From Planctomycetaceae bacterium (GTDB lineage Bacteria; Planctomycetota; Planctomycetia; Pirellulales; Thermoguttaceae): a stretch of DNA of 7,490 nucleotides. Where the stretch lies: the NCBI GenBank assembly GCA_009783865.1, contig WRCR01000186.1, positions 1 through 7,490 of the forward strand. The letters are read 5' to 3'. Made by a program: the position numbers and the translations under genes. Each line of letters begins with the position of its first letter. Position 1 is the stretch's first letter. A model generated the notes under the pieces. The model was not told the origin of the DNA, did not search any database, and was given only the letters and a program-made list of their open reading frames with translations. Below, one piece after another: positions 1-4,585 of this stretch.

Positions 1-21
1 ATTCTTCCTTATCGGACGCAT
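1..21 (-). CDS. 5' end of a divergent gene (partial, product unknown)
   Basis: Only the first seven codons are inside the window, reading MRPIRKN on the minus strand from the ATG at 21-19. The call rests on the signals in front of it: a perfect AGGAGG (34-29) seven bases before the ATG, and a good -35/-10 pair (93-65) about 30 bases further upstream. The product cannot be named from seven residues. The gene is divergent from the ArsR-type regulator, so it may share control with the operator-like region around 209-246, but the two promoters are about 75 bp apart and the operator lies on the far side. The start itself is well supported; the function is unknown. Confidence 0.6.
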
Positions 22-28
22 AGTTCTT

Positions 29-34
29 CCTCCT
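29..34 (-). promoter_or_regulatory. Shine-Dalgarno site of the divergent gene
   Basis: The minus strand reads AGGAGG here, a full match to the anti-SD core, with a 7-base spacer to the ATG at 21. It is the strongest ribosome binding site in the window and is the main reason for calling a gene that is otherwise almost entirely outside it. Confidence 0.65.
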
Positions 35-64
35 GAAAAACGGATTAGGTTTAGTACACAATCC

Positions 65-93
65 ATTATCAGAAAAGAACTTGCGTCTGACAA
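65..93 (-). promoter_or_regulatory. Sigma70-like promoter of the divergent gene
   Basis: On the minus strand, TTGTCA (93-88) and GATAAT (70-65) are separated by exactly 17 bases. Each hexamer matches the housekeeping consensus at 5 of 6 positions. Transcription would start near 58 and give a leader of about 37 nt that includes the AGGAGG site. Confidence 0.55.
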
Positions 94-166
94 TACCAGT
101 TTTACGTTTTACAAACTACTGATTATATCAAAAAGAGCGGCGAGTTGCGAGAACATATCTGCCTTC

Positions 167-194
167 TTGACAAAATACGATAAAGCCCTACAAT
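167..194 (+). promoter_or_regulatory. Promoter of the arsR-permease operon
   Basis: TTGACA (167-172) is a perfect -35 and TACAAT (189-194) a 5/6 match to the -10, with a 16-base spacer. Transcription would start near 201. That places the inverted repeats at 209-246 immediately downstream, where a bound ArsR-type repressor would block initiation or early elongation. This is the best promoter in the window, consistent with a strong promoter held off by a repressor. Confidence 0.65.
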
Positions 195-208
195 TTAAGT
201 ATAACAAA

Positions 209-246
209 TTTAGCAGTTCTGCAATAGGTATACTATTATGCAGCAA
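209..246. promoter_or_regulatory. Candidate ArsR operator (overlapping inverted repeats)
   Basis: Two overlapping dyads lie between the -10 and the arsR start. The first is GCAG-TT-CTGC (213-222). The second pairs CTGCAATAG (219-227) with CTATT-AT-GCAG (233-243); it is perfect apart from a two-base bulge. ArsR/SmtB repressors bind dyads at or just after the promoter, so position and symmetry fit autoregulation. A related, less symmetric sequence lies at 611-633. Binding is inferred. Confidence 0.4.
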
Positions 247-276
247 ACTCTTCCTAACAATTGAAAAGAACCAGAC

Positions 277-573
277 ATGAAGCGAACTGCGAAATCGAAA
301 AAACTAAGCGTTCATCGGAAAGCCGGGATTTTCAAAGCTCTCGGGCATCCGACCAGATTACAGATAGTCGAAAAACTCGCCGATGGCGAACAGTGCGTCT
401 GCGTTTTACTAGAGATGTTCGACATCGATATGTCCACCCTTTCGCGGCACCTCTCCGTTTTGAAAAACACCAGTATCGTATCCGACGAAAGGCGCGGCAA
501 AAATATCTTCTACTGTTTGAAATGTCCCTGCATCGTGAATATGTTTGAATGTGTGGAGAACGCTTTAGATTGA
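277..573 (+). CDS. arsR: ArsR/SmtB-family thiol-containing transcriptional repressor
   Basis: A 98-residue winged-helix repressor of normal length for the family. The core runs from ALGHPTRLQIVEKL (21-34) through the recognition helix STLSRHLSVLK (53-63) to the wing at SDERRGKNIFYCL (69-81). The EQCVC segment (C40, C42) aligns with the ELCVC inducer-binding motif of classical ArsR (C32 and C34 in the E. coli protein). The third classical Cys is replaced by Leu45, but C80, C83, C85 (the CPC motif) and C92 are available near the C terminus, so the inducer site is probably remodelled. Known family members leave DNA when As(III), Sb(III) or similar thiophilic ligands bind. ATG 277 is preferred because it opens just before the conserved core; upstream there is only an AAAAGAA purine run, not a true SD. 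It is first in the operon and probably represses its own promoter. Confidence 0.88.
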   Translation: MKRTAKSKKLSVHRKAGIFKALGHPTRLQIVEKLADGEQCVCVLLEMFDIDMSTLSRHLSVLKNTSIVSDERRGKNIFYCLKCPCIVNMFECVENALD

Positions 574-610
574 AGAACCCGCAGAACATCCTGTATTTTT
601 TTACATAACA

Positions 611-633
611 TTTGCAGTTTTAGCCAATTATAC
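611..633 (+). promoter_or_regulatory. Operator-like sequence just before the permease start
   Basis: This short stretch resembles the candidate operator at 209-233. Both carry TTT(A)GCAGTT, then GC(C)AAT, then TATAC, in the same order and with similar spacing. It ends one base before the permease ATG at 635, where an SD would normally be; no SD is present. It could be a secondary repressor site or chance similarity in AT-rich DNA. It is weak evidence on its own. Confidence 0.2.
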
Positions 634-634
634 A

Positions 635-2047
635 ATGAATAAGGAAAAACAGATTTTTATCGGTCTGGTCGGCATCTTTCTAATTGCGTATTTTCTCCCT
701 ATCGGCAATGTGAAAATCCAAGAAGCATTTATCGATGCCTTCCGAATGCTGCAATGGTACGCGATTTATCACACACTTCCCTGCGTTGTTCCTGCGATGT
801 TCATTGCCGGTGCGATTGCGGCATTTTTATCGAAAGAAGCCATACTCAAACATCTCGGACCGAAAGCCAATCCGGTTGAGGCATACGGAGTCGCATCTAT
901 CGGCGGATTATGTTTAGCCGTCTGTTCATGCAGTGTCTTGCCGATGTTTGCCGGAATTTACCGCCTCGGAGCAGGGTTGGGACCGGCGGCAACTTTTCTC
1001 GTCGCAGGACCGGTTATCAACGTCATGGCGGTTTTTCTGACAGCCCGCGTTCTCGGTATTGAACTCGGCGTTGCCCGAACTATAACGGCAATCGGAATGA
1101 GCATCATTGTCGGCTTGCTAATGGCTTTTATATTCCGCAAGAGTGAAGAAAAACGGATTGCTGTAACAATGCAACTGCCCGACCCGCCGCAGTCGAAACG
1201 AAAACTTTGGCAGACCGCCTCGTTTTTGGCAGTAATGATTGCCTTCCTCGTGTTCAGTGATTGGGTCAATCCCGGCACGAAGATTTTTACTCTTGCGCCC
1301 GGTGCCGAATTGACACACCTCGACAATCGAACAGGGAAACAGGTTCTGACGGTCTCCGCACCGCTTGTCGTCGACGTATCTATAACACAGCAGACAAGCG
1401 GCGAGATTTCGTTTCAGATTCAGAAAACGCTGGAAGGATTTGATAACTTGCCGCCGGATGAACAGAAATTCTTCGAGGCAGGCAGCCGCTTTCTTATTGT
1501 AACGAAAAACATCTCGAACATTGCCGACAACGTGCCGAAGAATTATGATTTCGCGGCAGCGGTCTTTCAGTATCGCTGGTATCTTTGCCTTGTTTGCGCC
1601 GTGTTGCTTGCGGTGATGATTGCAAGATGGTTTGAGCGGGACGAACTGACGGAATGGATGGACCAAACGTGGTGGTTCAGTAAAGCCATCATACCGCTTT
1701 TGTTCGGCGGCGTTTTTGTGACGGGTTTTGCAACATCACTGCTGCCAGCCGATATTGTTGCTCAATGGGTCGGCGGCAACCGTATTCAATCAAATGCCGT
1801 TGCCGCAGTCATCGGTTCGCTCTGGTATTTCGCAACACTTACGGAGATTCCGCTGATGCAGGCACTGTTGAATCTCGGAATGGGCAAAGGACCGGCATTG
1901 ACATTACTGCTTGCGGGACCGACAATTTCGTTGCCGAGTATAATAGTGATATGTAAATTTTTCGGAATGAAAAAAGGTCTCACTTTTATTTTGCTCGTTG
2001 TTGTCTTCAGTGCCGTGTGCGGAATGACTTTCGGATATTGTTATTAA
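635..2047 (+). CDS. COG0701/DUF318 permease (ArsP / SO_0444-like metal(loid) efflux)
   Basis: A 470-residue polytopic inner-membrane protein of the PF03773 permease superfamily, whose described members export trivalent organoarsenicals (ArsP) or Cu/Zn (SO_0444 type). The diagnostic signature is in the first half: CLAVCSCSVLP (93-103), then GLGPAATFLVAGPVINV (114-130). A pseudo-symmetric partner, TEIPLMQALL...GPALTLLLAGPTISLPS, is at 403-435. C93, C97 and C99 are plausible thiol ligands. Between the halves, a charged cytosolic loop (169-191) and a TM (about 192-210) lead into a ~100-residue soluble segment (211-312), then a TM (315-331). Positive-inside distribution puts this segment outside the membrane. 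It makes the protein longer than I expect for the minimal family. No SD is visible before ATG 635. The gap to arsR is 61 bases. Efflux is known for the family; the exact substrate is not readable from the sequence. Confidence 0.85.
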   Translation: MNKEKQIFIGLVGIFLIAYFLPIGNVKIQEAFIDAFRMLQWYAIYHTLPCVVPAMFIAGAIAAFLSKEAILKHLGPKANPVEAYGVASIGGLCLAVCSCSVLPMFAGIYRLGAGLGPAATFLVAGPVINVMAVFLTARVLGIELGVARTITAIGMSIIVGLLMAFIFRKSEEKRIAVTMQLPDPPQSKRKLWQTASFLAVMIAFLVFSDWVNPGTKIFTLAPGAELTHLDNRTGKQVLTVSAPLVVDVSITQQTSGEISFQIQKTLEGFDNLPPDEQKFFEAGSRFLIVTKNISNIADNVPKNYDFAAAVFQYRWYLCLVCAVLLAVMIARWFERDELTEWMDQTWWFSKAIIPLLFGGVFVTGFATSLLPADIVAQWVGGNRIQSNAVAAVIGSLWYFATLTEIPLMQALLNLGMGKGPALTLLLAGPTISLPSIIVICKFFGMKKGLTFILLVVVFSAVCGMTFGYCY

Positions 2048-2057
2048 AACCGTCGAA

Positions 2058-2243
2058 TTGTTGAATCGTTATCATGCCGATAATAATTGTACGTTTGCGG
2101 CATTGCCTCAATCGACTGCGACTTGTTTCGACTGTCACGGTCCGAAAGGAACACAAGGTGATGCCATCGTTAAAATGAACTGTGCGTCTTGTCATGACCA
2201 TGACGAAACGCATAGTAATAAATACCTCTACCTTAAAAAATAG
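2058..2243 (+). CDS. Small protein with two CxxCH (heme c-like) motifs
   Basis: A 61-residue ORF from TTG 2058, ten bases after the permease stop, containing CFDCHGPKG (23-31) and CASCHDHDETH (42-52). Two CxxCH motifs and extra His residues in so short a protein point to a di-heme c-type fragment. A Zn ribbon (CX2C-X15-CX2C) is an alternative. No signal peptide is present, although heme c attachment takes place outside the membrane, and no SD precedes the TTG. The frame is open only from 2028 and is +1 relative to the permease, so it could be a frame-shifted tail of the permease, the remnant of a larger cytochrome, or a real small gene with a start I cannot identify. The AGGA used by the next gene overlaps its stop codon, so translation through it may be coupled to that gene. 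Confidence 0.45.
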   Translation: MLNRYHADNNCTFAALPQSTATCFDCHGPKGTQGDAIVKMNCASCHDHDETHSNKYLYLKK

Positions 2244-2251
2244 GAAATACC

Positions 2252-2491
2252 ATGTTAATTCAAGTACTCGGAACCGGCTGTGCGAAATGCGGTAAGTTAG
2301 CCGTCCAAGCGGAAGAAGCCGCAAAGAATTCGGGCATCGATTACACGCTTGAAAAAGTAACTGACATCAACAAAATTATGACGTTTGGAGTCATGGTCAC
2401 ACCGGCACTTGTCATTGACGGCAAAGTCCGATGCTCCGGTAATGTACCGAGTGTCGAGCAGATTGAAAAAATGCTGAAAGGTGAATTGTGA
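2252..2491 (+). CDS. TM0996/MTH895-type glutaredoxin-like thioredoxin (CAKC)
   Basis: A 79-residue single-domain thioredoxin-fold protein (Thioredoxin_3 type) of the usual length. The N terminus MLIQVLGTGCAKC carries the redox pair C10/C13. The KVTDI segment (35-39), then FGVMVTPALVIDG (45-57) with its cis-Pro, and NVPSVEQIEKML (64-75) are family hallmarks. There is no signal peptide, so it acts in the cytoplasm. ATG 2252 is fixed by AGGA at 2242-2245 with a 6-base spacer. Members often sit next to COG0701 permeases and CcdA-like membrane proteins. Here it is placed to reduce either a cytosolic substrate or the ArsG-like protein encoded downstream. Its TGA overlaps the GTG start of the next gene. 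Confidence 0.88.
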   Translation: MLIQVLGTGCAKCGKLAVQAEEAAKNSGIDYTLEKVTDINKIMTFGVMVTPALVIDGKVRCSGNVPSVEQIEKMLKGEL

Positions 2492-2997
2492 AACATAAAA
2501 TCAAACCGATATTGACAATTTTCCTGCTTGCTTTCGCCGGTGTGACATTCGCCGTTCAGATTGCCAAAGAGTTTCGCTCGGTTCAACCGATGCAACTTGC
2601 GGAAGGATTGAACGTTGTTTGTACTCACGCCACACAGCGTTGTCCAACTTGTACGACAATGAAGCGTCTGGCAAAGGAAACGCTGGACGAATCGTTCAAA
2701 GATATAAAAATCGTGTTCCGGGAAGTAAATTATGAACAGCCGGAAACCGCTACCTTTGCCGATGAGTTCAAAGTTGCAACGGCTTCTGTCGTTCTTGTAC
2801 ACATCAAGTACGGAAAAACTGTCACGGGAAAGAACCTTGTTACGGAAGCGTGGCGGTTTTATACCGATGAACCCGCTTTCAAAAAAATGCTCAAGGAACA
2901 GATTGACGCTATGCTGCAAGGGCGAACACTTAACACCGACGAAAGTTCGCGGGAAATTATTTTCGACACCGATGACGATATTGAATTACCTTTATAA
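2488..2997 (+). CDS. arsF: Exported thioredoxin-fold protein, ArsF-like (CPTC), copy 1
   Basis: A 169-residue protein starting at GTG 2488, which overlaps the previous stop by four bases (GTGA). GGTGA at 2480-2484 acts as a close SD, so translation is probably coupled. Residues 5-23 form a hydrophobic signal or membrane anchor. The domain that follows is a thioredoxin-like fold: strand VVCTHATQRCPTC with the redox pair C52/C55, helix MKRLAKETL, strand IKIVFREVNYEQPE, the segment VATASVVLVHIKYGK, then EAWRFYTDEPAFKKMLKEQI. The order of CPTC, VNxExPE, a (S/T)-V-V-V strand and a terminal helix matches the family that NCBI names after ArsF, a subunit of the ArsEFG aromatic-arsenical system; I recall this and have not checked it. 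After about 145 the C terminus is an acidic tail, unlike copy 2. The active site faces outside the cytoplasmic membrane. Confidence 0.7.
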   Translation: MKHKIKPILTIFLLAFAGVTFAVQIAKEFRSVQPMQLAEGLNVVCTHATQRCPTCTTMKRLAKETLDESFKDIKIVFREVNYEQPETATFADEFKVATASVVLVHIKYGKTVTGKNLVTEAWRFYTDEPAFKKMLKEQIDAMLQGRTLNTDESSREIIFDTDDDIELPL

Positions 2998-3009
2998 CCC
3001 CTTTAATAC

Positions 3010-3076
3010 TTTTCACACAAAGGCACGGAGGCACAGAGAAAGTTTCTCTTCGTGCCTTTATGCCTCCGTGTGAAAA
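3010..3076. repeat. Long imperfect hairpin repeat (GGCAC-rich palindrome)
   Basis: The arm starting TTTTCACAC at 3010 pairs, with a few mismatches, with the arm ending GTGTGAAAA at 3076. In the middle AGAGAAA (3035-3041) meets TTTCTCT (3043-3049). Inside the arms GGCA/AGGCAC units recur, in the style 'cacaaaggcacggaggcacagag', which I recognise as a dispersed intergenic repeat seen in several bacterial genomes. It fills most of the gap between the two ArsF-like genes. The right arm is followed by an A run, not a T run, so on the plus strand it is a poor intrinsic terminator; on the minus strand it would be followed by a U run. Likely roles are a mobile palindromic repeat or an mRNA-stability hairpin that sets the ratio of the two flanking genes. 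Confidence 0.7.
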
Positions 3077-3094
3077 AAACAATGGAGAAAAACC

Positions 3095-3610
3095 ATGAGA
3101 TTGTTCCACGTTTTGTTATTCGTTTTGGCATCGTGTTTTACTGTTGCCAGTGTTTTCAGTGCAGAAAAGAAGGAAACGGACAAGCCGCCGTACTATCTTA
3201 CCGATGCGGAACTCGACAAAAAACTCGGCATTGATGAAAAGACCGAATCCCCGAAAGAGTACATTTGGGCGGTTTATTTCCACCGCGTTCCCGGCTGCGA
3301 TACCTGCCAGTTGATGTCGAAGTACATTTATGAAACCATCGAGAAACGATTCGGAGACGATGTGAAATCCAGAAACATTGTATTGCGATACCGAAACTTC
3401 GAGGAAAAGAATAACGCTGCTCTTGTTAAAAAACTCGGCATCAAGACACCGTCGCTTGCGGTCATACAAATCAAGGACGGCAAGATGGTCAAAGCGAAAC
3501 TTGCTGATAAAATCTGGTCGCTTGCCGCCGAGAAGGAGAAATTCCTTGATTACGTCGAAAAAGAAATCAAGGTTTATACCGCCGAACTTAAAAAGGATAA
3601 AAAGCAATGA
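3095..3610 (+). CDS. arsF: Exported thioredoxin-fold protein, ArsF-like (CDTC), copy 2
   Basis: A 171-residue protein with a clear cleavable signal peptide (VLLFVLASCFTVASVFSA, cleavage after about A23), a polar linker of about 30 residues, then the thioredoxin-like domain: YIWAVYFHRVPGCDTC with the redox pair C68/C71, helix MSKYIYETIEKRF, strand NIVLRYRNFEEKNN, LGIKTPSLAVIQIKDGK with a cis-Pro-like TP, then DKIWSLAAEKEKFLDYVEKEI. The IKDGK...KIWSL segment fits the ArsF-type family more closely than copy 1 does. ATG 3095 has GGAG (3084-3087) seven bases upstream. Its stop overlaps the ArsG-like start (ATGA), so those two are probably made in fixed ratio. It resembles copy 1 only in fold and motif order, so the duplication is old or the genes were acquired separately. 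Confidence 0.72.
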   Translation: MRLFHVLLFVLASCFTVASVFSAEKKETDKPPYYLTDAELDKKLGIDEKTESPKEYIWAVYFHRVPGCDTCQLMSKYIYETIEKRFGDDVKSRNIVLRYRNFEEKNNAALVKKLGIKTPSLAVIQIKDGKMVKAKLADKIWSLAAEKEKFLDYVEKEIKVYTAELKKDKKQ

Positions 3611-4299
3611 CAACAATGGAATGGTGGTTTGCCCTTGGCGGCGTTATACTACTGGGGTTGCAAACGTCCATTAGTCCCTGTCCGCTGACAACGAACATTG
3701 CCGCAATCTCATACATAACGAGGAAGGCAAGCAACGCCCGCTATGTGCTGCTTTCCGGCTTGTTGTACACACTTGGACGGACGCTGGTTTATGTTCTGCT
3801 GGCAATGCTCATCTTGTCAGCGATGTTGTGGAGCGGCGAAACAATGACACGGTTCCTGGCAACGCATATTCACGGTTATCTCGGTCCGGTGTTAATCGTC
3901 ATCGGCTTGATGCTGCTCGGCTGGCTGTCGTTCAACATAGGCGGCATTCAAGGCAAAAAAATGCAGAAGATAGCGGATACGCTTGGCTTGTGGAGTGCTT
4001 TGCCGCTTGGAGCAATTTTTGCGTTGGCATTCTGTCCGACTTCAGCAGCAACGTTTTTAGCAACGATTGCCTTATCGTCACAGTTTAAATCGAATGTCCT
4101 GTTTCCGACGGTTTTCGGCATCAGCACAGCGGTACCGGTGATACTTTTCGCTGTAATCATCGCAGTGAACGCTCAACTTCTCGGCAAAGCATTTTCGGTG
4201 ATGAGCAAAATCGATTGGTGGATGCGAACCATCACGGGAACGCTGTTCATCGCTGCCGGACTGTGGTTTTCACTCAAATATGTTTATGCCGTTATTTGA
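3607..4299 (+). CDS. arsG: CcdA/DsbD-like membrane protein, ArsG-type
   Basis: A 230-residue membrane protein with about six TM segments in two inverted halves, as in CcdA/DsbD-beta. The only two cysteines occupy the symmetry-related positions: C25 in SISPCPLTTN (21-30) and C143 in AFCPTSAATF (141-150). In CcdA/DsbD these two residues carry thiol electrons across the membrane. The SPCPL and FCPTSAA variants fit the group that NCBI annotates as ArsG-type aromatic aminoarsenical efflux permease (recalled, not checked). It is therefore either a permease or a transmembrane thiol shuttle feeding the two exported CxxC proteins from the cytoplasmic CAKC protein. ATG 3607 overlaps the previous TGA, and AAGGA (3593-3597) serves as SD; ATG 3616 is an alternative start. 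It is the last gene of the cluster. Confidence 0.78.
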   Translation: MTTMEWWFALGGVILLGLQTSISPCPLTTNIAAISYITRKASNARYVLLSGLLYTLGRTLVYVLLAMLILSAMLWSGETMTRFLATHIHGYLGPVLIVIGLMLLGWLSFNIGGIQGKKMQKIADTLGLWSALPLGAIFALAFCPTSAATFLATIALSSQFKSNVLFPTVFGISTAVPVILFAVIIAVNAQLLGKAFSVMSKIDWWMRTITGTLFIAAGLWFSLKYVYAVI

Positions 4300-4339
4300 T
4301 TAGACAGCGGCATCAACTCACAGTATCGGTTAAATAGAT

Positions 4340-4451
4340 TTGTTCGGAAACTCCAAAACCGTCATTCCCGCGAAAGCGGGAATCTAGACGTAAAAGGTTA
4401 TACCTGTTCCTCTGGATTCCCACCAACGCAGGAATGTCGGTTCCCGAACAA
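4340..4451. mobile_element. REP/MITE-like inverted-repeat element with nested palindromes
   Basis: The outer ends TTGTTCGG (4340-4347) and CCGAACAA (4444-4451) are perfect 8-bp inverted repeats. Inside them a 29-base left arm (4359-4387, beginning CCGTCATTCCCGCG) and a 29-base right arm (4412-4440, ending GGAATGTCGG) are inverted copies of each other with several mismatches. The left arm itself folds into ATTCCCGC-GAAA-GCGGGAAT. The GTCATTCCCGCGAAAGCGGG core is a palindromic repeat motif I recognise from many bacterial genomes. There is no ORF inside, so it is non-autonomous, and I see no convincing target-site duplication. It sits directly after the ars-type cluster. Confidence 0.65.
4364..4383 (+). 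terminator. Strong GC hairpin after the operon (possible 3' end)
   Basis: ATTCCCGC (4364-4371), a GAAA tetraloop (4372-4375) and GCGGGAAT (4376-4383) form a perfect 8-bp stem about 65 bases after the last cluster gene. No T run follows, so it is not a textbook intrinsic terminator. It could protect the mRNA 3' end or support factor-dependent termination. It belongs to the repeat element around it. Confidence 0.35.
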
Positions 4452-4484
4452 CTCTAATACACGGCTGTATTGTAAAAACTGCTC

Positions 4485-4513
4485 TTTACCATTTTTCCGT
4501 TTTTTGTTATACT
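4485..4513 (+). promoter_or_regulatory. Promoter of the DUF11/TPR unit (extended -10)
   Basis: TTTACC (4485-4490, 4/6) and TATACT (4508-4513, 5/6) have a 17-base spacer, and the TGT at 4505-4507 makes an extended -10. Transcription would start around 4520, giving a ~65-nt leader. It shows that 4586-7361 can be transcribed independently of the upstream cluster. Confidence 0.45.
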
Positions 4514-4570
4514 GCCGCCTGAATTGCGGTTTTTGTGCTTAAATAAACCGACAAAACAGCAGTATTTTTC
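4509..4570 (+). terminator. Nested inverted repeats with T runs at the promoter and leader
   Basis: ATACTGC (4509-4515) pairs with GCAGTAT (4559-4565), which is followed by four more T residues. Inside, CCGC (4515-4518) pairs with GCGG (4526-4529), followed by TTTTT (4530-4534). In RNA reading through from the upstream cluster these could act as a weak terminator. RNA started at the local promoter (~4520) lacks the left arms and would not form them. Stems are short and the loop of the outer one is long, so support is modest. Confidence 0.25.
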
Positions 4571-4585
4571 AGGGATGGTATTGAT

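Noticed and set aside
122..127. TATAAT on the minus strand
   Set aside because: A perfect -10 hexamer, but the best -35 at 17 bases (TCGCAA) matches only 3 of 6; the TTGTCA/GATAAT pair nearer the gene is better.
261..548. 95-codon plus-strand ORF over the regulator
   Set aside because: Overlaps arsR in another frame; Arg-rich translation without the winged-helix motifs seen in the 277-573 frame.
1118..1666. 182-codon minus-strand ORF
   Set aside because: Antisense to the permease. Its Arg/His/Cys-rich translation is typical of a shadow frame.
2341..2919. 192-codon minus-strand ORF
   Set aside because: It lies antisense to the thioredoxin-like gene and ArsF-like copy 1, both with recognisable motifs and good starts; its own translation shows no domain.
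3010..3076. CRISPR-like repeat
   Set aside because: The GGCAC units are arms of one hairpin without spacers of regular length; there is no array.
3052..3234. 60-codon ORF starting inside the hairpin repeat
   Set aside because: Its start is in the palindrome and the rest is an alternative frame of ArsF-like copy 2, which has the SD.
3116..3616. 166-codon minus-strand ORF with hydrophobic patches
   Set aside because: It mirrors ArsF-like copy 2 almost exactly. The forward frame has the signal peptide, CxxC motif and SD.
3607..4299. Cytochrome c biogenesis CcdA
   Set aside because: The fold and two-Cys layout match, but the SPCPL and FCPTSAA motifs and the ArsF-like neighbours favour the ArsG-type group. 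A CcdA role for the CxxCH ORF is kept only as an inference.
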